A DNA stretch of 64,000 bases from Faecalibacterium sp. An122 (GCF_002160895.1 NZ_NFLL01000005.1:1-64000), one strand, 5' to 3'. Counted from the stretch's first letter, positions 52,896 through 62,056 are shown. The notes: a model not told the origin generated them from the letters alone. Translations and numbers: made by a program.

Positions 52896-54110
52896 ATGGA
52901 AAAGATCAAGATGACCACCCCCCTTGTCGAGATGGACGGCGACGAGATGACCCGCATTCTGTGGCGGAGCATCAAGGACGAGCTGATCCTCCCCTTTGTG
53001 GACCTGAAAACCGAGTACTATGACCTGGGCCTGCCCAACCGGGACGCCACCGGCGACCAGGTGACCATGGACGCGGCTCTGGCCAACAAGAAGTATGGTG
53101 TGTCGGTCAAGTGTGCCACCATCACCCCCAACGCCCAGCGGATGGACGAGTACAAGCTCCATGAAATGTGGAAGAGCCCCAACGGCACCATCCGCGCTGT
53201 GCTGGACGGCACCGTGTTCCGCGCTCCCATCATGATCGACTGCATCAAGCCGGCCGTCCGCAGCTGGAAAAAGCCCATCACCATCGCCCGTCACGCCTAC
53301 GGCGATGTGTATAAGTGCACCGAATTCCGTGTGCCCGGCCCCGGCCGCGCCGAGCTGCGGTTCACCGGCGAGGACGGCTCCAAGCAGGAGGCCGTCATCT
53401 ATGATTTTGAGTGCCCCGGCGTGCTGCAGGGCTCCTACAACAAGGATAATTCCATCGCCAGCTTTGCCCGCAGCTGCTTTGCCTATGCCCTGGACGCCAA
53501 GCAGGATTTGTGGTTCGGCGCCAAGGACACCATCTCCAAGAAGTACGACCACACCTTCAAGGATATCTTCCAGGAGATCTACGACGCCGAGTACAAGGAA
53601 AAATTTGAGGCGGCCGGCATCACCTACTTCTACAGCCTCATCGACGACATCGTGGCCCGCGTCATCCGCAGCGAGGGCGGCTTCATCTGGGCCTGCAAGA
53701 ACTACGACGGCGACGTCATGAGCGATATGGTCTCCACCGCCTTTGGTTCTCTGGCCATGATGACCAGCGTCCTGGTGAGCCCCGACGGCAAGTATGAGTT
53801 TGAGGCCGCCCACGGCACCGTCACTCGCCACTATTACCGCTGGCTCAAGGGCGAAAAGACCTCCACCAACCCCATGGCAACCATCTTCGCCTGGTCCGGC
53901 GCCCTCAAGAAGCGGGGCGAGCTGGACAACCTGCCCGACCTGGTGGCCTTTGGCGAGGCCCTGGAGGCCGCCAGCCTCCAGACCCTCAACGACGGCATCA
54001 TGACCAAGGACCTGTGCGCCCTGGCCGAGGGCGTCACCCCCACCGCCGTGGACAGCGAGCAGTTCATCCAGGCCATCCGTCAGCGCCTGGAGGCCAAGCT
54101 GGGCGCCTGA
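52896..54110 (+). CDS. icd: NADP-dependent isocitrate dehydrogenase, homodimeric eukaryote-like type
   Basis: Icd converts isocitrate to 2-oxoglutarate and CO2 with NADPH formation, providing carbon for glutamate. The 404 residues follow the type II (mitochondrial/cytosolic-like) family: VEMDGDEMTRILW at the N-terminus, KCATITPNAQRMDEY, SPNGTIRAVLDGTVFR, the catalytic Tyr/Lys region, KNYDGDVMSDMVSTAFGSL and EAAHGTVTRHYYR, which binds NADP. Start with AGAGGAAGGA upstream. It follows the aminotransferase by 52 nt and ends at a terminator; it may be cotranscribed. Confidence 0.96.
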   Translation: MEKIKMTTPLVEMDGDEMTRILWRSIKDELILPFVDLKTEYYDLGLPNRDATGDQVTMDAALANKKYGVSVKCATITPNAQRMDEYKLHEMWKSPNGTIRAVLDGTVFRAPIMIDCIKPAVRSWKKPITIARHAYGDVYKCTEFRVPGPGRAELRFTGEDGSKQEAVIYDFECPGVLQGSYNKDNSIASFARSCFAYALDAKQDLWFGAKDTISKKYDHTFKDIFQEIYDAEYKEKFEAAGITYFYSLIDDIVARVIRSEGGFIWACKNYDGDVMSDMVSTAFGSLAMMTSVLVSPDGKYEFEAAHGTVTRHYYRWLKGEKTSTNPMATIFAWSGALKKRGELDNLPDLVAFGEALEAASLQTLNDGIMTKDLCALAEGVTPTAVDSEQFIQAIRQRLEAKLGA

Positions 54111-54135
54111 TAGCCCCTTTCGTATCCCCGCAAAT

Positions 54136-54177
54136 AAAAATCCCTGCCCCTTTCCCGGGACAGGGATTTTTTCTTTT
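54136..54177 (+). terminator. Terminator after icd
   Basis: AAAAATCCCTG pairs with CAGGGATTTTTT, then CTTTT. Confidence 0.88.
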
Positions 54178-54180
54178 GCC

Positions 54181-54480
54181 TGCTCTGTGATAGAAATAAA
54201 TACACCCCCGCTCGCTGAAAGAGCAGGGGCGTATGTAAAGCAGCAGTAACTGTGTCTTAAGAGCCCCGCTGGCAACGTAGGCGAGGCGCGTCCTGCGGAC
54301 GAAACAGCCGAGCCGGAGTTGGGGCAGCGGTCTGCCTTTTGCGAGGGCGCGGCGACGCCCGAAGCAAAAGCAGGGCACCGCAACCCGGAGCCGCGCTCCC
54401 ATTTTCACAAGGGCATTTATGCCCGCGGGGAAAATGGGCTAAGCGCAAGAGGGAATTGCCCGCCGCTGTTTGGCGTTTGG
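54181..54480. other. Hairpin-rich non-coding region, possible structured RNA or palindromic element
   Basis: About 300 bases without a gene. Paired segments are CCCCGCTC/GAGCAGGGG (54208-54232) with flanking TAC/GTA, CTTTTGC...GGCG/GCCC...GCAAAAG (54335-54370), and CCCATTTTC/GAAAATGGG (54401-54440) enclosing GGGCATTTATGCCC. The hairpins are separate and regularly spaced. It lies between convergent operons, so it may be a 3' element of either. Confidence 0.45.
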
Positions 54481-54484
54481 CGAC

Positions 54485-55111
54485 TTAGGAGTTCTTCATG
54501 ACCACGCTCTCGACGTTATCGGCGATCTCCTCGCAGGCGTCGGCGCACTTTTCCAGGTAGGTGTAGATCTCCTCCCAGGCCATGATGTCGCGGATGTCCA
54601 GCCCCTGCTCGACGTGCAGCTGGCGCATATTGGCGATGAAGAGGCGGTCGCTCTCCTCTTCCAGGGAGTTGATGTGGATGGTGTACTCCTTCAGTTTTTT
54701 GGAGTGGCGGAAGTCGGCGAACTCGGCCAGCATCTTGCAGACCTCCTCGCAGCCGCGGATGACCACGTCCAGCATGGTGATGGCGTCGGGGCGGATGGTC
54801 TGCACGTTGTGGATGTACACCCGCATACAGACCTCTTCGATCTTGTCGGTCAGGGTGTCGATGTTGGTGCTCAGGGCCGAGATGTCCTCCCGCTCGATGG
54901 GGGTGATAAAGGCTTTGGCCAGTTTGTCGGTCATGCCGTGGCGGCACTTGTCGGCCGCGTGCTCGATGCTGTGGATCTGGTCCATCCACTCGGGCATTTT
55001 GGCGGGGTCAAAGTTGCGGAAGATATCCTTCAGCATCAGAGCGGCCTTGCTGGCGTAGCCGGCGCACTCGATGAAATTGTCAAAATAGATGGCGTCCTGC
55101 TTTTTCGACAT
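54485..55111 (-). CDS. DUF47/PhoU-like phosphate transport regulator
   Basis: A 208-residue all-helical cytoplasmic protein of the DUF47 family, distant relatives of PhoU that accompany Pit phosphate transporters and are thought to regulate them. Recognisable blocks are ECAGYASKAALMLKDIF, IHSIEHAADKCRHGM, FITPIEREDISALSTNID and YIEKCADACEEIADNVESVV-type C-terminus. Conserved acidic residues (PIEREDI) resemble the metal-binding E(D)xxxD of PhoU proteins. Start with AAGGAG upstream; 20 nt downstream of pit, in one operon. Confidence 0.93.
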   Translation of the reverse strand: MSKKQDAIYFDNFIECAGYASKAALMLKDIFRNFDPAKMPEWMDQIHSIEHAADKCRHGMTDKLAKAFITPIEREDISALSTNIDTLTDKIEEVCMRVYIHNVQTIRPDAITMLDVVIRGCEEVCKMLAEFADFRHSKKLKEYTIHINSLEEESDRLFIANMRQLHVEQGLDIRDIMAWEEIYTYLEKCADACEEIADNVESVVMKNS

Positions 55112-55131
55112 AATCGCTTACTCCTTTTTGG

Positions 55132-56184
55132 TTAAAAGATCTGCATGAATACCTTGGCCATGACAAAGCTGATCAGGCCGCAGCCGGGGAAGGTGAAGAT
55201 CCAGGTCAGCATCATATCCTTGACGACGCCGTAGTTGATGGCCGACAGGCGCTTGACGGCGCCCACGCCCATGATGGCGCTGGTCTTGGTGTGGGTGGTG
55301 GACACCGGGATGCCGAACAGGCTGGAATACAGCAGGCAGAGGGCGCCGGCAAGGTCGGCGCAGAAGCCCTGGTAGCGCTCCAGCTTGACCATGTCCATGC
55401 CCACCGATTTGATGATCTTTTCGCCGCCGACGCTGGTGCCCAGGGCCATGACCACGCTGCACAGCAGCATCAGCCAGACCGGGATCTCCATGCCGGCCAC
55501 CGAGCCCTGGCCGTGGGCAAAGGCCAGGCCCAGAAACAGCACGCCGATGAACTTCTGGCCGTCCTGCGCGCCGTGCATGAAGCTCATGCCCGCGGCGCCG
55601 GCGATCTGCGCCAGCCGGAAGAACCGGTTGGCGGCCCGCCGCTCAACATTGCGGCAGAGGATGGTGACGGCCTTGCAGATGATCCAGCCGGTGGCAAAGC
55701 CCAGCAGCAGGCTGAGGGCCAGGCCGTACAGCACCTTGACCCACTCGTCAAAGTTGATGCCGCCCACGCCGCCCTGGATGGCGATGGCTGCGCCGGACAG
55801 GCCGGCGATCAGACTGTGGCTCTCGCTGGTGGGGATGCCAAAGATGGATGCGCCCACGCTGTACACCACAATGGACAGCAGGGCGGCGCACAGGGCGATG
55901 AGGGCGCTGGATGTGTCGGCGCCGAAATCCACCATGTTGCTGATGGTGGAGGCCACCGAGCTGTTGATCTGGGTCATGACAAAGACGCCCAGAAAGTTAA
56001 AGACCGCGCTCATCCAGATGGCCTGGCGGACGCCCAGACAGCGGGTGGTGACGCAGGTGGCGATGGCGTTGGGGGCATCGGTCCAGCCGTTGACAAAGAT
56101 GACCCCCAGGGTAAAGACTACCGTGATGATGAGGATCGGGTTGCCGGCCAGCTGCCCCCAAAATGAGGTGAATGACAGATCCAT
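55132..56184 (-). CDS. pit: Low-affinity inorganic phosphate transporter (Pit family)
   Basis: A 350-residue membrane transporter that brings in phosphate, probably as a metal-phosphate complex with protons or sodium. The PHO-4 signatures are seen twice: VNGWTDAPNAIATCV in the N-terminal half and GMSFMHGAQDGQKFIGV in the C-terminal half, with GIPTSESHSLIAG and GIPVSTTHTKTSAIMG as the paired re-entrant motifs. About ten helices. The ATG at 56184 is the only good in-frame start, with AAAGGAGA 14 nt upstream, a long spacing. Operon with the DUF47 gene. Confidence 0.95.
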   Translation of the reverse strand: MDLSFTSFWGQLAGNPILIITVVFTLGVIFVNGWTDAPNAIATCVTTRCLGVRQAIWMSAVFNFLGVFVMTQINSSVASTISNMVDFGADTSSALIALCAALLSIVVYSVGASIFGIPTSESHSLIAGLSGAAIAIQGGVGGINFDEWVKVLYGLALSLLLGFATGWIICKAVTILCRNVERRAANRFFRLAQIAGAAGMSFMHGAQDGQKFIGVLFLGLAFAHGQGSVAGMEIPVWLMLLCSVVMALGTSVGGEKIIKSVGMDMVKLERYQGFCADLAGALCLLYSSLFGIPVSTTHTKTSAIMGVGAVKRLSAINYGVVKDMMLTWIFTFPGCGLISFVMAKVFMQIF

Positions 56185-56298
56185 AAACTTGAAACAGTCT
56201 CCTTTCGGCAAAACCGGGGCCGCGACGCCGGGGCCGCCGCCCGGGACGAAAAACGAACGCCTCTGTCGGACCGAAGCCGCAAAACGTCCAGGATCAGA

Positions 56299-56328
56299 GT
56301 TTGGCGGCACAGGGTTTGTGCGCCAAAC
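56299..56328 (-). promoter_or_regulatory. Hairpin in the pit leader
   Basis: GTTTGGCGGCAC and GTGCGCCAAAC form an 11-bp stem with one bulge and a seven-base loop, within 15 nt of the predicted transcript start. Confidence 0.5.
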
Positions 56329-56338
56329 GCTTACATCT

Positions 56339-56367
56339 ATTTTACTTAATCCATAAGAGATTTTCAA
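56339..56367 (-). promoter_or_regulatory. pit promoter
   Basis: Minus-strand TTGAAA (56367-56362), 17-nt spacer, TAAAAT (56344-56339); leader about 148 nt. Confidence 0.65.
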
Positions 56368-56407
56368 GAATGATGTCATATTCTGCACCATGTGTGCAGG
56401 CCCAGGC

Positions 56408-56440
56408 AACAAAAAAGCGGCCCCCAAAAAGGAGGCCGCC
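56408..56440 (-). terminator. Terminator after the CMD-cupin gene
   Basis: Minus-strand GAGGCGGCC-TCC then GG-GGCCGC, followed by TTTTTTTG. Confidence 0.85.
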
Positions 56441-56459
56441 TCAGGGCGAAAAATGGATG

Positions 56460-57203
56460 TTACGGGAGCAGGGCGTAGTCGGCGTCGCTCACCGGCTCGC
56501 ACCACTCGTTGCGGGCGTTTTCGCCGGGCACTTCCACCGCAATGTGGGAGAACCAGCTGTCCCGGGCTGCGCCGTGCCAGTGCTTGACCCCGGCGGGAAT
56601 GGTGACGGCGTCACCGGGGGCGAGAGGCTGGGCCTCCTTGCCCCATTCCTGATACCAGCCGCGGCCGGCGGTGCACAGGAGAATCTGGCCGCCGCCCTGG
56701 TCGGCGTGGTGAATGTGCCAGTTGTTGCGGCAGCCCGGCTCAAAGGTGACGTTGGCGGCGGTGACACCGTTTTCGCCCGCCAGCATCTTGAGATAGCTGT
56801 GGCCCACAAAATACTGGGCGTAGGCGTCGTTGGGCTGGCCCAGACCGAAGATGCCGCCGTGAGGCTCCTGGGCGGGATCCTCGTCGGCCCAGACCTCCTT
56901 GGCCATCCGGAACGCGGCCCAGGCCTTGGGCCAGCCGGCGTAAAAGGCGGCGTGGGTGATGATCTCGGCGATCTCGGTGCGGGTGATGCCGTTCTGCTTT
57001 GCGGTGGCCAGATGATACTGGAAGGAGCTGTCCACCAGGCCCTGGGCCAGCAGGGCCACCACCGTCACCAGAGACCGGTCCCGCAGGGAGAGGGCGTCCT
57101 CCCGGCTCCACACCTGACCGAACAGGACATCGTCGTTCAGCTGGGCAAATTGGGGCGCGAAGGAGCCGAGCTGGTCGCGTCCTGCTGTCTGTTTCACTGC
57201 CAT
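56460..57203 (-). CDS. Carboxymuconolactone decarboxylase-like/cupin fusion protein
   Basis: A 247-residue two-domain protein. Residues about 15-110 form a carboxymuconolactone decarboxylase/AhpD-like domain (DRSLVTVVALLAQG, ITRTEIAEIITHAAFYAGWP). The usual AhpD CxxC is absent, so it is not a typical peroxidase helper. Residues about 145-235 form a cupin with the metal-binding pattern NNWHIHHADQGGGQILLC and AGVKHWHGAARDSW. Such fusions are widespread in anaerobes and are annotated as (R)-mandelonitrile lyase or quercetinase-like, without proof. Start with GGAGG nine nt upstream; own promoter and terminator. Confidence 0.9.
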   Translation of the reverse strand: MAVKQTAGRDQLGSFAPQFAQLNDDVLFGQVWSREDALSLRDRSLVTVVALLAQGLVDSSFQYHLATAKQNGITRTEIAEIITHAAFYAGWPKAWAAFRMAKEVWADEDPAQEPHGGIFGLGQPNDAYAQYFVGHSYLKMLAGENGVTAANVTFEPGCRNNWHIHHADQGGGQILLCTAGRGWYQEWGKEAQPLAPGDAVTIPAGVKHWHGAARDSWFSHIAVEVPGENARNEWCEPVSDADYALLP

Positions 57204-57273
57204 GAGTTTCTGCCTCCGTTCTGGACCGGGCCGCAGAAAGGGGCGGCCGGTCATAAAGAATTCTTGTGCTTCT

Positions 57274-57302
57274 ATTGTAGCGCGGCGGGGCTGAAATGTC
57301 GA
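57274..57302 (-). promoter_or_regulatory. Promoter of the CMD-cupin gene
   Basis: Minus-strand TCGACA (57302-57297), 17-nt spacer, TACAAT (57279-57274). Confidence 0.6.
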
Positions 57303-57360
57303 ATACCTATCCTGCATCCTGGAAAATGCACTCAGAGCATGGATGCCGGGCGGGGCAAAA

Positions 57361-57396
57361 CAAAAAATCCGGCCCCGGCCAAAGGCCGGAACCGGA
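57361..57396 (-). terminator. Terminator after the PrsA-like gene
   Basis: Minus-strand CCGG-CCGGCC-TTT-GGCCGG-CCGG followed by ATTTTTTG. Confidence 0.88.
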
Positions 57397-57414
57397 CAAA
57401 ACGGGAACGGGATA

Positions 57415-58491
57415 TCAGACGCTCATCTTGATCTTGGAGGCGGGGAGCTTGTCCATGGCGCTCTGGTCCAGGCTGACGGTGAGAGCGGCGCCGGCCTCCT
57501 CCATGTCGGCCTCCACCAGGTCGGTGGCCATGTCGGACAGGATGGTGGTGCGCAGGGTGTCCAGGGTCAGGGTCTCCAGGGGATCCATCCGCATGGCGAT
57601 GAGGATGGAGCTGCTGCCGTACTGGACAGCGCAGCTGTCACCGAAGGCGAGGCCCCGCAGGGTCTCGGCGTCCTCGTCGGCAAAGTAGCCGTCCAGCTCG
57701 TCCTGGCTCAGGAAGCTGGAACCCAGCTGCGCGGCGGCGTCCTCGGCAGAGACTTCCGACTCCAGAACGGCGTAGATGTCGGGCAGGGCCTCGGCCACCA
57801 CCTGGTCAAAGGTGTCGGGAGTGCTGGCGGCGGCTGCATCCTTGGCCAGCTGCAGCATCTGGGCGGTCTGGTCCTCGTCGGCAAAGGCGAAGGTGGAGGT
57901 GTTGTACAGGGGCACGGTGACGTAGCGGATGTACAGCATCTCGTTTTCCAGATGGTCGGTGAGCTGCTGGTCGGTGAGAGGATCGGAGCCGTCCTGGCCA
58001 TAGATCAGGTTGATGAGGGAGGCCTGCTTGGACAGGTTGTACTCATACTGGCGGATGGTCTCCTCGCCGATGCCGTTGGCGGCGTAGATGTCGCCGTAGT
58101 TCTCCATCAGCTGTTGGGTGTAGCTGTCGGCCTGACTGACGTAGTCGGGGTCCAGCTCGTCGGCCAGCTCGGCAAAACGGTTCTCCACCGCCACATAGCG
58201 GCGCAGGTCCTCCTCGGTGGTCTGGGCCACAAAGTCGCTGACGGTGACGCTCTCGCCCTCGTCGGTGGTGATGGTGGCCTTCAGGAAGGACTTGACGTTG
58301 GAGGGGTCCTGGTCCTCGCCGGCGTACTGGGCGGCCTGCTGGTAGGCGTCAAACTGGGCCAGCAGGTACAGGCCCGAGCTGATTTCCTGATCGCCCACGG
58401 TGCCGACGGTGTCGGGGGTGGAGATGGTGCAGCCTGCCAGGGAGATGCAAAGCGCCAGCACAGTGGCCAGCGTGAGCAGTTTCTGTTTCAT
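57415..58491 (-). CDS. PrsA/SurA-like lipoprotein without a rotamase domain
   Basis: A 358-residue lipoprotein: signal peptide and lipobox ISLAGC (Cys21), then a long helical region with GTVGDQEISSGLYLLAQ, which resembles the N-terminal SurA/PrsA chaperone segment. The parvulin rotamase motif cannot be found; the middle is acidic and Ala-rich, and a last block ETLTLDTLRTTILSDMATDL resembles the C-terminal chaperone helix. It likely helps fold secreted proteins at the outer membrane face. It follows mfd, as in related genomes, but has its own promoter. Start with AAGGAG ten nt upstream. Confidence 0.78.
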   Translation of the reverse strand: MKQKLLTLATVLALCISLAGCTISTPDTVGTVGDQEISSGLYLLAQFDAYQQAAQYAGEDQDPSNVKSFLKATITTDEGESVTVSDFVAQTTEEDLRRYVAVENRFAELADELDPDYVSQADSYTQQLMENYGDIYAANGIGEETIRQYEYNLSKQASLINLIYGQDGSDPLTDQQLTDHLENEMLYIRYVTVPLYNTSTFAFADEDQTAQMLQLAKDAAAASTPDTFDQVVAEALPDIYAVLESEVSAEDAAAQLGSSFLSQDELDGYFADEDAETLRGLAFGDSCAVQYGSSSILIAMRMDPLETLTLDTLRTTILSDMATDLVEADMEEAGAALTVSLDQSAMDKLPASKIKMSV

Positions 58492-58544
58492 GTGCGGTAT
58501 GCTCCTTGTGAAGATTTTTGAGCGTGTGGGTGATGAACTTACCT

Positions 58545-58574
58545 AGTATAAACCCGCCGGGCGGGGTGCGTCAA
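58545..58574 (-). promoter_or_regulatory. Promoter of the PrsA-like gene, overlapping the mfd stop
   Basis: Minus-strand TTGACG (58574-58569), 18-nt spacer, TATACT (58550-58545). Confidence 0.65.
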
Positions 58575-61500
58575 GGGTTTTGGGGCGCAGGGGCGGCGGT
58601 TTTGCTCTGGATGTCGGCCATGGCCTGGAGCAGCTGGCTCAGCAGTTCCAGGGGCTTTTCGTCGGCCCGGAGAGTCACCGACAGATAGGGCTTGGCCCCG
58701 GCTCCCGCCGTCACCCGGCCGTTGAACGCAGTCAGCAGGCCGCGGATCATGGGCAGTTCCAGCTTTTCCAGCGAGAGGGTCAGCAGGTCCTTTTTCTGGG
58801 TGACCTCATAGACTCCCACCGCAGCGGCCTGCACGCGCACCAGAGACACATTCACCAGGTCGCTGACCGAGGCCGGCGGGTCGCCGTAGCGGTCGATCAG
58901 TTCGTCCAGCACGTCGGCGGCGTCGGCGGGGTTCTGGACGGCGGCAATCCGGCGGTAGGCCTCGATCCGGCCGGGGCCGTCGGGGATGTACCGCTCGGGG
59001 ATATAGGCGTCCACCCGCAGGTCCACCAGACATTCGCTCTTGTCCCGCTGGATGGGTTCGCCACGGGCCTGGGCAATGGCCTGGTTCAGCATCTTCATAT
59101 AGAGGTCGTAGCCCACCGCCTCCATGTGTCCGTGCTGGCTGTGGCCCAGCAGGTTGCCGGCGCCCCGGATCTGCAGGTCCCGCATGGCGATGCGGAAGCC
59201 CGAGCCGAAGGCGGTGAACTCCCGGATGGCGGACAGACGCTTCTGGGCGATGTCCGAGAGGGTCTTGTCCCGGCGGAAGGTGAAATAGGCGTAGGCCTTG
59301 CGGCCGCTGCGGCCCACACGGCCCCGCAGCTGGTACAGCTGGGCCAGACCCATCCGGTCGGCGTCCTCGATGATGAGGGTGTTGCAGTTGCGCACGTCGA
59401 TGCCGGTCTCGATGAGGGTGGTGCAGACCAGCACGTCCAGCTCGCCGTTCAGCAGCTTCTGCCAGACGGGGTTCAGCTCCTCCTCGGTCATCTTGCCGTG
59501 GGCGATGCCCACCCGGGCCGAGGGGGCCATCTGCTGGACCCGGGCGGCGGTGGCCTCGATGTTGTCCACCCGGTTGTGGAGGTAGTAGACCTGGCCGCCC
59601 CGGGCCAGTTCCTTGCGGATGGCCTCGGCCAGAATCACCTCGTTGTACTCCAGCACAAAGGTCTCCACCGGCTGCCGCTCAAAGGGCGGCTCCTCGATGG
59701 TGGACATATCCCGGATGCCGCTCATGGCCATGCTGAGGGTGCGGGGGATGGGGGTGGCCGACAAAGTCAGCATATCCACCCCGATAAAGCTCTGCTTCAG
59801 CTTTTCCTTGTGGCGGACGCCGAACCGCTGTTCCTCGTCGATGATGACCAGGCCCAGGTCGTGGAACCGCACGTCCTTGGACAGAAGCCGGTGGGTGCCC
59901 ACCACAATGTCCACACTGCCGGCCTGAATGCCCCGCAGAGCTTCTTTCTGCTGCTTGGCGGTGCGGAACCGGCTCAGCAGCTCGGCGTGTACCGGGAAGG
60001 CCTCCATCCGGGACAGGATGGTGTTGTAGTGCTGCCAGGCCAGCAGGGTGGTGGGGGCCAGGATGGCGCACTGCTTGCCGCCCATGACGCACTTGAAGGC
60101 GGCCCGCAGGGCCACTTCGGTTTTGCCCACGCCCACGTCGCCGCACAGCAGCCGGTCCATGGGCCAGGTGTGCTCCATGTCCTTTTTGATCTCGGCGGTG
60201 GCGGCCAGCTGGTCCTCGGTCTCGTCGTACTCAAAGCGGGCCTCAAAGTCCTGCTGCCAGTCGCCGTCGGGCGGGAAGGCGAAGCCCTGGGCCTGCTTGC
60301 GCCGGGCGTAGAGCTCGATCAGCTCCTGGGCCATCTCCTCGGTGGCCTTCTTGACCCGGGCCCGGGTCCGCTGCCACTCGGCTCCGCCCAGTTTGGCCAG
60401 CTTGACCTTGTCCTCGTCTCCCGGCGGGGTGTAGCGGCTCAGCAGGTCCAGCTGGGTGACCGGCACATACAGCACGTCCGAGCCGGAATACTGGATTTTC
60501 AGATAGTCCTTGGTGGCGCCCTGTACTTCCAGACGCTGGATGCCGGCGTACATGCCGATGCCGTGGCTCTGGTGGACCACATAGTCCCCGGGCTTGACGT
60601 CGGCCAGGCTGGACAGGGCGTCCTTGTTCTTTTTGCGGCGCTTGGCCCCGGCGTCGGCCTCGTCCACCCCGTGGCGGCGGCTGGTCAGGACGGCGCAGCG
60701 GGCAAAGGGCAGGGTGCACCCGGCGGTCAGATGGCCGGGCAGCACCTGCACCACCCCCGGTGAGGGCCGCAGGCCCCGGCTCATGCTGACCGAGTATCCC
60801 TTGTCGGTCAGGTCCCGGGTGAGGGCGGCGGCGCCCTTGGGGGTGCCGGTATAGAGGGTGACGGCGTAGCCCTGTTTCACCAGAGGGTCCAGGTCCTCCA
60901 GCAGGCTCCGCAGTTCACCGTTCCAGCTGGGGGAGACGTGGGCCTCGGCGTTGATGAGGTCCTTGAGCTTGAACTCGTTCATTCCCCGCAGGAAGTTTTC
61001 GCACAGGAGGGTGGGCAGCTTGCCCGCCGTCACCGCCAGATCCTCCATGGTCTGGTACAGCACGTCCAGGCCGGGGCAGACCACCCCTTCTTCCAGCAGG
61101 CCGGTGAGCTCCTCGCCCCGGCGGTATTCGGCGGCCTTCATGGCGTCCCGGATGCCGCCCACCTCGTCCAGAATCAGGAGGGGGCTGTCCATGTGGTCCA
61201 GCAGGGTGGCGGGGGCCGGATACCGCAGGCCGTAGTATTTGTCCATGGCCTCGGGCATCTGGCCGGCGTCCAGCTGGGCCAGCTCGGGGGCCGTGGCCTG
61301 TTCCAGGGCGGCGCGGTGCTTGCCGCGGGCCTTCTTGACCGCCTCCCGCAGGGCGGCGGCGGTTTCCTGGCAGCTGCCGAACAGCACCTCCCGGGCAGGG
61401 GAGAGGTAAATCTTTTTCAGGGAGGCGTCCCGCCGCTGGCTCATCAGGTCAAAGGAAGAGATGGAATCGATTTCCTCGTCCCAGAACTCCAGACGGGCGG

Positions 61501-62056
61501 GGGCCTGCATATCGGGCGGGTAGATATCCACAATGTCGCCCCGGACGCTGAACTGGCCCGGGCCCTCCACCTGGGAGCGGCGGACGTAGCCGGCGGCGAA
61601 CAGCCGCTGGACCAGCCCCTCCCGGGAGAAGGTCATCCCCGGCTTGAGGGTCAGGGTGTTGGCCATGAACTCGGCCCGGGGGACAGTGTACTGGGTCAAG
61701 GCCTCGGCGGGGACGCAGACGGCCTGCAGCCGTCCGCCCGCCAGGCCGCCCAGCACCGACAGGCGGCGGTATTCGTATTCCCGGTTGGAGCCCTCCACCG
61801 GCCGCAGCATGAAGTCCCGCGGGGGGAACACCGCAGCGTGGACTCCCAGGGCTTTCAGGTCGTCGGCAAAGTGGGTGGCCTCGGCCTCGCCGGGGGTCAC
61901 GATGCAGACCGGGCGGCCCAGGTCCCGCGCAAGCAGGGCATAGACCAGAACCCGCCCGGCGGGGGGCAGGCCAAAGAGGGCCGCAGGCCCCGGCGTGGCG
62001 AGGCTGGCAGAAATTTTCTGGTATTCAGGGGTTTGTTTCAGCAGTGCCTCGTACAT
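58571..62056 (-). CDS. mfd: Transcription-repair coupling factor (Mfd)
   Basis: Mfd displaces RNA polymerase stalled at DNA lesions and recruits UvrA. The 1161-residue length is standard. In order: the UvrB-like N-terminal domains (VREFMANTL region and REYEYRRLSVLGG), the RNA-polymerase interacting domain (about 475-560; GDYVVHQSHGIGMYAG), the RecG-like translocase with Walker A LLCGDVGVGKTEVAL near residue 640, DEEQ box LVIIDEEQRFGVRHKE, LSATPIPRTLSM, LVCTTLIETGIDVRN and QLRGRVGRS, then the TRCF autoinhibitory domain. Start with AAGGAG upstream. It follows pth by 154 nt. Confidence 0.98.
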   Translation of the reverse strand: MYEALLKQTPEYQKISASLATPGPAALFGLPPAGRVLVYALLARDLGRPVCIVTPGEAEATHFADDLKALGVHAAVFPPRDFMLRPVEGSNREYEYRRLSVLGGLAGGRLQAVCVPAEALTQYTVPRAEFMANTLTLKPGMTFSREGLVQRLFAAGYVRRSQVEGPGQFSVRGDIVDIYPPDMQAPARLEFWDEEIDSISSFDLMSQRRDASLKKIYLSPAREVLFGSCQETAAALREAVKKARGKHRAALEQATAPELAQLDAGQMPEAMDKYYGLRYPAPATLLDHMDSPLLILDEVGGIRDAMKAAEYRRGEELTGLLEEGVVCPGLDVLYQTMEDLAVTAGKLPTLLCENFLRGMNEFKLKDLINAEAHVSPSWNGELRSLLEDLDPLVKQGYAVTLYTGTPKGAAALTRDLTDKGYSVSMSRGLRPSPGVVQVLPGHLTAGCTLPFARCAVLTSRRHGVDEADAGAKRRKKNKDALSSLADVKPGDYVVHQSHGIGMYAGIQRLEVQGATKDYLKIQYSGSDVLYVPVTQLDLLSRYTPPGDEDKVKLAKLGGAEWQRTRARVKKATEEMAQELIELYARRKQAQGFAFPPDGDWQQDFEARFEYDETEDQLAATAEIKKDMEHTWPMDRLLCGDVGVGKTEVALRAAFKCVMGGKQCAILAPTTLLAWQHYNTILSRMEAFPVHAELLSRFRTAKQQKEALRGIQAGSVDIVVGTHRLLSKDVRFHDLGLVIIDEEQRFGVRHKEKLKQSFIGVDMLTLSATPIPRTLSMAMSGIRDMSTIEEPPFERQPVETFVLEYNEVILAEAIRKELARGGQVYYLHNRVDNIEATAARVQQMAPSARVGIAHGKMTEEELNPVWQKLLNGELDVLVCTTLIETGIDVRNCNTLIIEDADRMGLAQLYQLRGRVGRSGRKAYAYFTFRRDKTLSDIAQKRLSAIREFTAFGSGFRIAMRDLQIRGAGNLLGHSQHGHMEAVGYDLYMKMLNQAIAQARGEPIQRDKSECLVDLRVDAYIPERYIPDGPGRIEAYRRIAAVQNPADAADVLDELIDRYGDPPASVSDLVNVSLVRVQAAAVGVYEVTQKKDLLTLSLEKLELPMIRGLLTAFNGRVTAGAGAKPYLSVTLRADEKPLELLSQLLQAMADIQSKTAAPAPQNP

